From assembly GCA_949751835.1 (NCBI GenBank), contig CATKHK010000085.1, positions 62,001 through 126,000 on the forward strand: a stretch of 64,000 bases of DNA, given 5' to 3'. Under the pieces are notes generated by a model, which did not search any database, was not told the origin of the DNA, and was given only the letters and a program-made list of their open reading frames with translations. The position numbers and the translations under genes are program-made. How positions within the stretch are numbered: position 1 is the first letter of the stretch; each line of letters starts with the position of its first letter. This document shows, piece after piece, positions 21,542 to 33,530 of this stretch. Source of the stretch: Blepharisma japonicum. Its lineage: Eukaryota > Ciliophora > Heterotrichea > Heterotrichida > Blepharismidae.

Positions 21542-23263
21542 TTAAATTCTTGGGGTGGCGTAATCTTCAGTGTTGAACTGAAGATCTCCAGATGAAAATC
21601 CTTTAATTTCCTTTGACTCCTTTGGCGCATGCTGATAAGCCTGCTTGATAAGGCTCTCTTCAAATCTTCTCCTTTTGCATAAATACCATACAAGACCAAT
21701 TATAACTAAAATAGCTACAACAAGCCCAATCACAAGCCCTGCTATCGCTCCTTGGCTTAAACCTGAGCTTCCTCCAGAGTTATCAGCATAGCTCAATTGA
21801 ACATGATCAGACTTCTCAATCACTATTGATTCACTTTTAGGCAAATAAATGTTATCTAGTGTCACATTTCAGTCCACTCTGAAATGGTGTTCTTTTTTCT
21901 GCATTGGACTTTCCAGCGCAAAACCAAAATACATCGAAGACATAGCTGGAATTTCAAGACTGACTACACCCCACACTAATCTTTTTTCCGTATATATTTC
22001 ATCAAATAGTATTGGTACATTATCAGTGACACTTTTCCCATTCACAATTGAATTTATACCATAATATGAGGTATTTTGTAACAAAAAGTGATATCCATAT
22101 GACTCTTTATAGTCAAATGTAACATTTAGCAGCATATATTTGGCAGCTGTAAATCCATAGTTATTTATCACCATTTCTCCATAGAAAAATACTGCAGATT
22201 CGTTATGTAAACAATATGTAGGCCAGTCCCGACACTTATAAAGCTCATCATAGAAATTGGCTCCTATATAAAATGACGCCCCAAAAATGTTTCATAAAGC
22301 GATTTCTAAATGAGGCTTGAAATAAGAAACTATGTCTCCTGTAATATTTTCGGAATTGCTACCTATTTGTCCTTGGAATGAGAAAATGCCTTTTGATAAG
22401 GCATAGTCAATGAGTGTTCCATCTTCGTATTTCCCGTTAATTTGTTTGCTGATGCCATAGGAAATATTTAATTTTTGCATTTGCATTGTTAAGTTTGCGT
22501 ATACGGATTTGAAGATAGGGTCGGGGGTAGTAATCTCTGTGATGTTCATTGAAGTATAAGGTAAAATGTATAAATCCCCTTCTTCTTCATAATGAAGCCA
22601 GGTTGTGATATTTTTTCCAATCAAGAAATCCCTAAGAATTTTGGATTCTACTTCAGAAAATGCCGAAGTTCCTCGATATTCTTCATCACAAGGATCACTT
22701 GAGGAGCCTTCATCAGAATTTCCCCATTTAAAGTCCCAATTTCTATTAAGATTAACCCCATTACCAGTCGAATCAGCACATCCAGTGTCTTTTGAATTTT
22801 TATTGATAACTTGAAAGCTACTTCCTCTATAGCTTTCTTGCATTATCTTATATGCGTCAACATTAACTACTGGGACAAACCAAATATTTGTTGTTAGAAG
22901 AATGCTTCTTTCATAGGAATCTTGAGAATATAAATTTACAAAATCTTTTAGCAAATACATCACAAATGATGGGTTTGCTGGGTATCCTGCATATAAAGAG
23001 CTTGTAATTAGAACTCCGCCTTTGTCTGCTGTTGGAAGCCCATCTCCTATCAATTGTACATAGTTTATATCAACTCCGAGAGTGCTTTTCCCAACAGACC
23101 CAAATGTCGCAATTCTTGAGAAATGACTGGAGATGCTATTGAGATCATTATTGATTTCTTCTAAAGTAAAAAATCCGTCAAGTGTGCCATTATTTAAGGT
23201 TTGTTGCCAGCTTCCTAGAATGAAATATATGAGTGATGCAAATATCACTGCCGAAAACTTCAT
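21542..23263 (-). CDS. Type I membrane protein with degenerate M14 carboxypeptidase-like ectodomain (copy B)
   Basis: The protein is 573 aa, from ATG 23261-23263 to TAA 21542-21544, with TGA Trp codons at 22292 and 21869. It is a paralogue of copy A with the same order of parts: signal peptide (1-18), M14-like fold, beta-rich membrane-proximal region, TM helix (AIAGLVIGLVVAILVIIGLV), Lys/Arg anchor and short tail ending TPRI. Kept landmarks are NIWFVPVVNVDAY, GVNLNRNWDFKWG, EEYRGTSAFSEVE and the third-ligand His in TTWLHYEEEGDLYILPY. The HxxE position again reads LYAGYP, with Tyr91 and Tyr94. In the segment near the family's catalytic Glu, copy A has KGEI and copy B has QGQI. Loss of the zinc site in both copies argues for a conserved non-enzymatic role rather than decay of one gene. 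Confidence 0.88.
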
Positions 23264-24044
23264 ATTTATCAGGATATTTAAGTATAGGCGGTTTCATCCT
23301 ATTATGGCATTTAAGAATAGAAACTTTAAAGAATGGCGCACTTTTTGTGTATATTAGCATACATAGCTAATTTAAATAATTTCTCGTTGTTTTTAGCTAT
23401 ATTAGGTGCTATGAATTCATGAATTTATTAATAAGAAGACAAAGTTCTTTGTTTGTGTACCAGAAATTTAAATTTTTGTATTAAAATGCATATAAATCAT
23501 GAATTACGAAAGTTGCCCTTAAAATATTGGGAAAATATGACTTGTAAATCTTATAAATAAACGTTAAGTTAAAAATAATATGATAATTAATCGATGATTT
23601 TTCAGTCATTGAAATTAAATATTATTAGATATTTTATAAAGCTTAATTTAAACTAAAGGCCTTATGATATTAAGCTAATTTTTAAATTACGCAGTATATT
23701 GCCTGCCTTTAGATATAGCTCTCATAAAATCTTATAAATTATAAAATTACAAAATTAAATAAAATTGCTTATCTGCTCTTTATTTAGCATTATTCTCATA
23801 ATTAAATCAATATAATTAGACAAGAATCTCCACATAATAATTTTTAGGGTTCATTTAATATTAACTAATGAGAATAATTCTTAAATTCGCAATAATTTTT
23901 TCCTATCTATAAACCCGCAGCATTGATTAACTCTAATATGATGCTGGAAATTATTAGTAAAAACGCATTTTATAGGAGAAAATAATGTGATTCTTGTTTA
24001 TTTTAAATAATTTCCCATATATCTAATTATCTAATATTTTATAA
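23264..24044. other. Divergent intergenic region
   Basis: This is 781 bp between the divergent carboxypeptidase-like copy B and potassium-channel genes. It is AT-rich with stops in all frames. No tRNA, repeat or coding remnant is recognised. Both promoters should lie here. Confidence 0.5.
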
Positions 24045-25403
24045 ATGATCCAATCTTCAGCTACTTCTGGAAGGCAAAATCCAGGTGAAAATTTTCGCTT
24101 ACTTAATGGCAATCCAAGCTATGGAAAAACCAAAGCATCCTATCTAAGACACCAAACAACCAGTCGTCCAGGAGATTTGATTTATATCCAATCTGAAGAC
24201 ATAAACATTACGAGTGTTCAATTCGAAAAGCTTAAAAGTGCAGAAATTATATGTGCAGCCTTAGCTATAGCTGGATTTGCTTGCGGAGCTATCTGTGATG
24301 ACCTTACATTTAATGCTTCTACCTATAAAAGCAAAGCTTCACAGGTTGCAATTTCTTATATTTTTTGTACAATAACTACAGCTCTGCTTTTATGTGCTAT
24401 TTGTTGGCGTACACATAGAGAACTTAAATGAGAGCAAGCCAAAGGAATTTTTTCTTACCAAGATGACTTTATTTCAACTGGAAAATTCAAGTGGCTTATT
24501 ATAGAGATCATAATAAATGCAGTTCATCCTGTATACGGATTTGAGGATTACCAGTTTTCTACTTATAACAATGTTTATAATGTAGATTATTCTTATACAT
24601 ACACATCCATAGTGACAGTATGAATGCTTATAAGGATTTATCATTTAATTCGAGTTGCAAGTGTTATTAGTGTTTATAGATCTGGAAGGGTGCAAAGATT
24701 ATGCCAAATGACTGGGAGTTACGCGGGTAGCTGGTTTGCAGTAAAATGTATGATGAAAGATACCCCAGTTTATTTGTTATCTGCTATGATTATTGGAGGA
24801 ATTTTTACTCATGCATTTTGCTTAAGAATTTTTGAAAGACCTCTGGATGACTACACAGGGAAAATTTTTGGGGAATATGGAAACTCTATGTGGTGCGCAA
24901 TAATCACTATGACAACAGTAGGATATGGAGATTACTTCCCAGTTACCAGTGCAGGGCGATTATTCGATGTCCTTGCCTGTATATGAGGAGTTTTATGTGT
25001 ATCGTTAATGGTAATTACATTGACAAATATGCTAATGCTTGACGCAGGGCAACAAACTTCATTGACAATCCTCAATAGGCTGTGGTTTAAAGACGAATTA
25101 AAGCAGCTTGCAGCCTTTGTGCTCACCTCAGCCGTAAGGTATAGATATTATGTGAGGCATTTTCCAGATAAAAGAAGGAAAATTGCTATACAATTAGGAA
25201 GATTTCGGCATTATTTTAACGATTTTCAAAGCTTTAAAATAAAGCAAAGGACTTTATATGACTTTGACTCTTTTGAGGACAGAATTGAAAGGAAAATGAT
25301 TGATGTAATAGAAGATAGCGAAACAATTGCAGAAACGAAACAAGAAATTGACGGGATTATTGAATATTTGGAGGCGAAAATTCCAGAATTAGCTGCAAAA
25401 TAA
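24045..25403 (+). CDS. Six-TM potassium channel, SK/Ca-activated-like
   Basis: The protein is 452 aa, from ATG 24045 to TAA 25401-25403. TGA Trp codons occur at 24429, 24621 and in the S6 region (about 24985). The selectivity filter TTVGYGD lies at residues 290-296, preceded by a pore helix MWCAIITM and followed by an inner helix with ACIWGVLCVSLMVITLTNMLML. TM helices S1-S2 lie near residues 68-125, and a positively spaced but weakly charged S4-like helix (RIYHLIRVASVISVYRSGR) lies near 197-215. The cytosolic C-terminus (about 325-452) is helical and basic, as in SK channels that bind calmodulin there. There is no cyclic-nucleotide domain. The potassium channel call is firm. The SK assignment rests on overall layout and is less sure. 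Confidence 0.9.
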
Positions 25404-25489
25404 AATTAAACTCCCAAGAAACTTTTACCGCTTATTATATGACTTTAATAAAAATGATTTATACGTTATTAATTATTTAATCATGTACT

Positions 25490-28400
25490 TTAGACTTGCA
25501 GGTCCACATCGTGGAAATCTGCAATATCGTTATTTTTATGGCCATATACATAAATCGCTGTCCTGTGAGTTTCATTCGGAAAATCTTCTTCTGATGCATT
25601 GCTTCTATTTTCACTTTTAGGCTCTAATTTGCTTTCAATAACATGCAAAAACAATTTTTTCATATCCATATTTAGTATTGTTTCTTGCTCTGGATCAACA
25701 GGCAATGCTGACATTGGATCATCATTAGAAATAATTGAAAAATATTTTTCGCCGTATTTAACTTTCACATGATTTAGCTCAGATTTTTCAAAAATTTCGT
25801 CACTGAAACCATCCATTACTTTCCGCCTAAATCTTCTTTTTAAACATGGAATTAAATCTGTTAAGATTTGAAAGCCAGCCCCAAATAATTTTTTAAGCCA
25901 GTAATAAAGGAAATAAATATTTGCAGCACAAATTAAAATAAAAAAAGCAGTTTTTGAAAATGAGTCTAAAGAGCCTGTCAAATAATAAAGCCCACAATAT
26001 ATTGTAACAGCCGCGACTAAAATCGACCGAGTTTCCATTTCATTTAGAACGTCACCATCATAAGGCTGCGTGGCACTTTGGAAATAAAGACAAAGCAAAA
26101 GCAATATCATAACAGTTAATGCTTGAATACTCGTATTGATATTTGCTAAAAATACAGAGCAGCATACAATAAGGATTTTTCTATATAAAATAGCAAATTC
26201 CCAATAGTAAGATTTTACTTTATAGCCATTGAATAGAAACCCGAACTGAAGACGGACACTAATTGAGTCTAATTTTCTTTTATTTCTTCATAAAAAATAT
26301 AAAGAAACAGTCGGAATGCCGATTCCTCATACTATAATAGATGGAATTGCAACAGCAAGTGAATAAAATACATGTCTGCTATCCCAGCATCGAATATCTA
26401 AATCTTGTACAAGTCAATACTCTCCTGCATCAATTTCTCTGCATGAAAATACTGCAAACATAGATTTTACTAAATTTGGATGAAAAAGAAACAGTAAAAT
26501 CACAATGGTAGAAATTAAATCATTTTTAAATGAACTTAAAGTCTTTCGGTAGATTGCTATGGATCCTCAGAATATCACTGATATCAGTCCTATAATTGCA
26601 GGAATTATGCTCATAATAATAAGTTTATTGAAATAAATTTGATCATTTCCTTGACCTGTATCTAAAAAGCAGTCAAAAGAAAATACTTGTTCACTTACTG
26701 ATCCTGTGTCATTTTGTATAGAAAAAAGTTGTGTAACACTAGAAGGCCATTGCAAATCGAAAGTCGTAACTAGCATAACAATTTGCAGATAATTTACAAA
26801 AATTTTTATATATATCGATTGCACTGATTTTGGCTTATAAGCTGAATTTCTGGTTGTTTTTACCATTACTCCACATATAAGAACTACAGCAAGCATTATC
26901 CCAATTACCTTGAAAGCATTAGATACTGCATTTGGGCATTTACCACAAGTATCTGTGCTAGTCCTAGAATAGCCATTTTCACATGCTTGACACAAATTTC
27001 CTGTATATCCTTCATGGCAAAGTCCTGTAAAAGAAAGGCTAGGAGGTGACGGAGAGCCTAAACAAGCTGCAGATTTAGGACAAGAAATAAAATTTTCTGA
27101 CATATTATTTGACCTTCAGTATCCCTTCTGAGGAACAATTGTATAATTTCCATAGCAAGTCGCTGAATGTGAAGGGCAGGCTAAACATTGAGTGTTTAAG
27201 GGGTCTAAGCTATAATACCCAATCCCACAAACTTCACAATTAACACCTACAGTGGCTTCTCCTATAATACATAAGCGAAGAGTAACATCAATAGTTACTG
27301 AAGAAATGAATGTGACATTTGCAGCTATTTTTGATTCTTTTGTAGTGTCTATGCCTGTTGAAGTTATTTTTATAGAAATAGTTGTCCCTGGTTTAGCAGA
27401 AATTATAAAACTGTTAAAATAATATAAGCCTTTAATAGCAGTTGTTTTAGTTGTTCCAGATAAAGTAGTTGTACTTGAATCTTCAGGAAATAGCTGAGCA
27501 GTGCTTGAGCTGTCTGTTGCAACAATATTTCCATAGTAATCTACTAAAGCTAGTGTTATGCTTTGAGTAGTAGTTTGACCAGATGCAATTCCAGAAATAG
27601 ATGCTGCAGTTGGTATATCATCAAGTCTTCGATTATATTCAACAAGATTCCCATTTTTATCGACTGCCATCAATTTTATTGCGAACGAAGAAATTTCATG
27701 AGCATAAGAAGCTTTATTATCAAGAAAAGAATTCTCATAAGCTATAGGGAAAACATCTATTCAGTTTATGCCTCCTCCATTATATTTAGCATAATTTTCT
27801 ATGAAACTGTTATAAGTGATGTTAAATAAACAATTTATAAAATCTGAACAAGCTAAATTGATACCACCCCCCCATTTCCAGTAGTTGGGATAGCTCCGGC
27901 AATTTCGCTAATAGTATTCGCAATATTTCCTACAAATGCTGAATAGGATACATTTAAACTGACATCATTAGTGTATATACCACCTCCCAACGATGCTGAG
28001 TTATTCCAAAATGATGATTGCTTTATAATGTAAGGATTTTGTATTTCTGTGTCACTTGATGTTGATAAATAAATAGCGCCACCTATTTCTGCAGTGTTTC
28101 CTTGATAATAGCAGTTATATATATAGACTGATAAACAAGAGATGCAAGTTAATGAGCCTCCATTGGTGCCAATTCCATTATAAAATTGTGAGTTTTTCAT
28201 TGTTACTGAATTCATTTTAGATCCATAAATAGCACCTACCTTGTAATTTTCCATGACCGTGCTTTCAATATCTAGATCACTTTCATAGCCAATTATCACC
28301 CCTCCTACATCCTTGCTATATGAATTAGAAAACGCGCTATCTTTTATAAGTAAAGTACTGCTTGAGTATGACAAAATAACTCCACCTCCTCCATTTTTGG

Positions 28401-31400
28401 CACTATTTCTATTAAAGGTCCCATTATAAATATTTACAGTACTGGAAATAGAAAAAATAGACCCTGCTGAGCTTGTGCTTACTCCATCAATAAAAGTTGT
28501 GTTATAAATATTTGCTGTACTTTGCGTGGTTACATATATAAAACTTCCTTGATCCCCATTTTGACTATAAAAGACAGAGTTAACTATGGTTGCCTTTGAA
28601 AGCGTTAAAAGGATTCCTGGAGTAATATAAGAAGCTATATTTTGACTTATTATTGATGATTCAACATATATAGAAGAGTCAAGGAGAGCAATAGTAGCTT
28701 CATTTGTGGAATTATTATTAGAAAGTGTGGAGTTCAAAATTATTGAAATTGGAGAAGTCGATCCGAGCATATATATAGCTGATCCTTTATCAATACATTT
28801 ATTTCCTTTTATATAAGATTTTGTGATATTAAAAAATGATTTTTGTTCACTAAAAATAGCCCCACCTGAGCCTTTTGCGGTATTCCCTATAAATGAACAA
28901 TTTTGACAATAAAACTTTGAGCCTGATCCAGTAGAAACGGCTCCTCCATCTGCTTCCACTTCATTATAAGAAAAAATCGTATTTTCACAGATAGCAAGTG
29001 AAAAATCAAGCATTTTTACTCCTCCTGAAGGATTTCCCACATTATAAGATATTTCAGAATTTGTATCTTCCAATAATCATAATCTAATGTCAAAGGTGTG
29101 GCTGTATTTTGTTTAAATTTACAAGAATCAGTAATAATATGCGAATAAATATCAGAATTTGTCATATAAATAACTGCAAGGCCAGAATTTAGAATAAAAT
29201 CAGTTTTCTCTATTAAAAGTCTCGAGTAGTCGCTTTTTCCTTCAGTTGAAATTTCGACATGCATAGATGTCCCAAGTCTTCCAACATTAGAAGTAAATTC
29301 ACAATCTAAAATATGAAAAATTCCACTTAAAAAATAAAGTGCAATAGCTCCTGAAGTTGTCGAATTATTTTTAATAAAACTTGAAGAATTCAACCATGAA
29401 TGCTTATTTTGATCAAAATTTACTGAACTGTCTATATAAATAGCAGCTCCATAGCTTGCCTCATTTTGAATAAATTTTGAATCTTTTACAGCGAAAGTGA
29501 TTATATTAGTTAAAACCCCAGTGTTTTCTATATAAATTGCTCCATCTGGGGATAGTAATGCATTATTCGAAGTAAAATTGCAAGAATCTATTGAAATTGT
29601 CATAATTCCAGATTCTAGCTGCATAGCATATAACGCCCCACCTTTTGTTTTAGCATAATTATTTGTAAAAGAACTATTTGATATATAAATTGATTTCCCA
29701 GAAAACAAAATTCCTCCTCCATCATTTGCACTATTTCAAAAAAAATTTAATTTTTTAATTTTTAATATTAAATCGCTGCCTTTCGCATAAATTGTCCCAT
29801 ATCCTTGATCTGCATTGTTTATATTTGTATTTATAGTAGAATCAATTATTTCAGTTTGATTGCCTCCATTTATATACAAAACAGTCGGATAATCTATAGA
29901 TTTACCTAAATTGTTATCAAAAATAACATTATTAAAAGCAGTTATATTTGAGTTTGTTAGCAATATATAAGGAGTTGACAAAGATGCATGATTTTTTTGA
30001 ATTTTCGAGTCTTCAATTGTAAAGTTTATAATTGAGCTCATAGATGCTAAAGAAGAAAAATCTAAAGATGCTGGGGATGAGATGAGACTTTTTAAATAAA
30101 TATTAGTATTTGTTTTTCATGTAGAAAGCACGATACTGTTTACTGTGCTATTTGAAATTCCATTTTCAGTCACATTAATGACAATTAACTTCAAGTTTAC
30201 AAGTTTTGTAAAATCCCACATTCCTGAGCCTCCTGAATTATTGTTTAAAAAAGTTATTGTGTCTCAATTAAAGGTTCTATATCTTTCATAAGCTTTAACT
30301 TTATTCCCACTAAATGTTGTCACTGTAGAAGTTTGTCCAAAAATATATTTGTTAAGCAGAACAGCATTATAAATATATATTAATGGGCCTTTTTCTGCTC
30401 CATTTGATTCTAAGGTTACATTATTCCAATAAATATTTTGAAGCTCAGTTTGATATTGAGCTGCGAAAATTCCATATAAAAACCCATAATTGTATGAAAA
30501 TAATGTATCTTCAATAACTACATGGTCAATTAAATAGTCAGCAACTTGATTCTGAGAGTTTAAAGTCGATTTGAGATCAAGATTGGTAGATTTCAAAAAA
30601 ATCAATGCAGAATACACCACATTATACGAAAAAGTGCAGGATTCAATTTTTAGAGTCCTAAAAATTTCTAGATAGATTAAAGAGTCATCGCTGGCACTTG
30701 ACGAAGAATAAACAGCATTATTTTCAAAAATCACTCCCCCAAAAGAAACATCTTGAGCTCTGGCAGCTCTGAAAAATCCTTTTAATGTTAATGCTTGTGA
30801 ATATTCAAAGCCGTTATTAACCCTTGTGACATTTCCTCCACTATAAGTAAAATTCCCACAGCCATAAGTATATCCAGAGTTTTGTAAGCAATTTTGAAGT
30901 ACAACTACTGCAGATCCTAAGTTTGGATTTGTTCTTATATTATCAAAATTCACGTTATAAAGTTTGAGAGTCCCTCCGCTGCTAAAAATAATAGAGTTTT
31001 CTTCCATCCTTCAGTTATTAAAAGCGACATCATATAGGGTTAAAGTTATTCCATTCACAGCTTCAATTAAATTTCAATTATGAAAATTTTGGCATTGGTT
31101 TGAATCAGTAAAATTTATTATTACATTTCCTCTGTCATCTTTATAGCTTCCGTCAAATTGCTGAGTTATAGATGGACAATATGAGCAGTAATTATCTAAA
31201 CAATTATTTCGTCCATGAACTCATTCATTTCCATCAAAAATGATATTGCTTATAATAATTGTATCAGTATTTTGGGTAGTAATAGTCAGGATATTTCAGT
31301 CAGTTTTTGGCTTGAGATATACCTTATAATTATTTTCAGTAGTTATTGTTAAGCTTTTTCTATGAGTTTGAGAATTATATGGTTTTGAGCTATCAGGCGC

Positions 31401-32912
31401 CACAACTGACATGATATTTGTTTTGTTCAACTGAGTCAAATAATGAACTCCATCATTAAGTAATATAATAACTGAATATTTATTGTTTATTGCTGTCAAA
31501 GCTAGCGATAAAGACTCAAATGGATTTTCTTTGGTGCCATTTCCTCCAGCTTGATCACTCGTTGAGAGAGATGTAACATAATAATATGTCGGGTCTACCA
31601 TTGTAGAGTCATCATCAGAAGGCAAGCACAGAGGATAAGAACCTGCTATTGATTTTGCTGTATATCCACAAGGGCAAGTCTTCAGACAATACCCATAAAA
31701 TTGATACGAAGAATTATGATTACATGTATAGCACTGTCCAGCATCTGGGCCATAACAATTTTTGCAATTTTTATCATTACAACGATTATTTTTCTCTGGC
31801 TGGCAATTAAGCCATGAGTAAGCGCAGGATTTAGAATCACAATTTTGTATGCAGGAATTCTGGGTACTTAAAAGCATTTCTGTATTGCAATTTTTACTTG
31901 CGCAATCATTAATATTTTGAGCAGTTGACAGATCATTATCCACAAGCTGTAAATGCATATAAAATTGCATTAAATTTGTATTTTTACAATGCTTACTTGT
32001 ATCTGAGCTAAATTGATCATAATAGCAGTCAGCTGTCATACAATTTTCATTGCATTGGCCATAGATGGTATGATTACAATTCATAGAGCATTGGCAGTCA
32101 CCCCCATCATAATCACAATTTGCAACTCAACAGGCCTCTTGGCAAACTCCATCATTTATGTTCTCATAAAAACAATCGCTATTGCAATCTCCACACTTGC
32201 CAGAATCATAATGGCAAGCAGAATTATTACATTCGGCGTCACATTTATCATTATCTAGCATACTTTTTGTGCATCCAGGAGCACAATCACAGTCTGTTCC
32301 ATCATAATCACACTCTGAAAAATAGCAAGCTGAATTGCAGACTCCATCATTTATCATTCACGAGTAGCAGTTATCAGCACAGGTATTATTATCACAATCT
32401 CCAAAGTCAAAATTACAATTAGCGTTATTACAAGCATCGTCACATATTCCATCGCCTAAAAGAGATGCTGTGCAATTAGTACTGCATTCTTTGCAATGAC
32501 TTTCACCATAATAACAGTCAGCTGTTTTGCATGATGAATAGCAAGCATTTCCGAGCATATCTTCATAGCCTATATAAAAATTACAAGAATCAGCACAATA
32601 TCCACAGTCTCCTAAATCTCACCCGCATTTAGCATTATTACAAGCACTGTCACATTTGCCATCTCCTAATAAATCAGGATTGCAACCATTATAATAAACA
32701 CAATCGAAATAACAGTCAGATTTATAAAAATCATAAGCTTCTGTAGACGCTGCTGTGTCGAAATTGCAATATTTTGTCATACAATTCGTATCACAATAGC
32801 TATCTCCTTTCTATTTAAAAATTACATAAGAATCTGGACATCAATTCTTATTGCAGGCTATGCTCAAAGAATTAACAAATGATAAAAAAGTAAACGGAAG
32901 AAATGCGATCAT
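25490..32912 (-). pseudogene. Giant LNR / beta-helix / multi-TM surface protein, copy 1 (two frameshifts)
   Basis: The start is ATG 32910-32912, a 15-nt intron lies at 32811-32825, and the final stop is TAA 25490-25492. The domain order is as in copy 2, which it resembles most (near-identical stretches in the beta-helix and the TM part). Relative to copy 2, one G is missing in a GGG run near 29070, where LDYDYW should continue as EDTNSE. A G run at 27867-27873 (C on the plus strand) has seven bases instead of five, in the Gly-rich turn before the Ig-like part. Together these shift the frame by -1 and then +2. The TM half and tail stay open in their own frame. No GT-AG pair of 15 or 16 nt would cure either break. 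Both lie in homopolymers, so sequencing error cannot be excluded, and the gene may be intact in the organism. Confidence 0.7.
32811..32825 (-). other. 15-nt intron, copy 1
   Basis: It reads GTAATTTTTAAATAG on the minus strand, with A at position 10. Removal joins CPDSY to KGDSYCDTNC. It is at the same codon position as in copies 2-4. Confidence 0.88.
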
Positions 32913-33530
32913 TTTATTATTAAAAAGTGAAATAAATTAGACCATTTTGCAGGAACTTTTTTTAAAAAATATTTTTATCAAAATTTAGGAAATTTTAATT
33001 GCTAAGAATATTTTCTAAAACATAAAAGCACCATTAAATAACTGGTTTAAATTTTTTAAGAATTTTTGAAAATTTCAATTCTCAATTCTAATTTAATAAA
33101 TAGCAATACTGTTAAAAATTATAAAAATTTATTAAACTTCTAATAATTTTTAATTTTTATATAATTCTTCATTCTAAGCTTAAGCTTATCAAATATTGGC
33201 ATAATAGTAATCTCACTATAAGAAGCTTGAAATGAAAAATATTAAAATATAAATAATAAGAAATATTCTAAGTTTAATGCTTGAAGGCCAATTCAGCTTC
33301 TTCAAATCAACGTCTTGCTTCCTAAATTGCAATAATATAGCTATTTTCGTTTTTTTAGTTTTAATAAGGAAATCTGGCATCGAGGATGCAGATAGTATTT
33401 TAGATTGCTTTATTTCTTAGAAACATACTTTAAATTTTAAAAAATATTTAAAATTCAAATTAGAAAACTGTCACTCAAAAATCCTTGAGTTTTTGTTTAA
33501 AAACTTGAAAACATTAATTTTATAAGATAA
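32913..33530. other. Spacer between copies 1 and 2
   Basis: This is 618 bp of AT-rich sequence with no coding frame. The 5' flank of copy 1 keeps an AAAATGG element about 30 nt upstream of the start, as in copies 2 and 3. Confidence 0.5.

Noticed and set aside
27853-29073. Programmed ribosomal frameshifting in copy 1
   Set aside because: Copies 2, 4 and 5 read the same regions without any shift, and no slippery site or downstream structure is conserved. A lesion or sequencing error is simpler.
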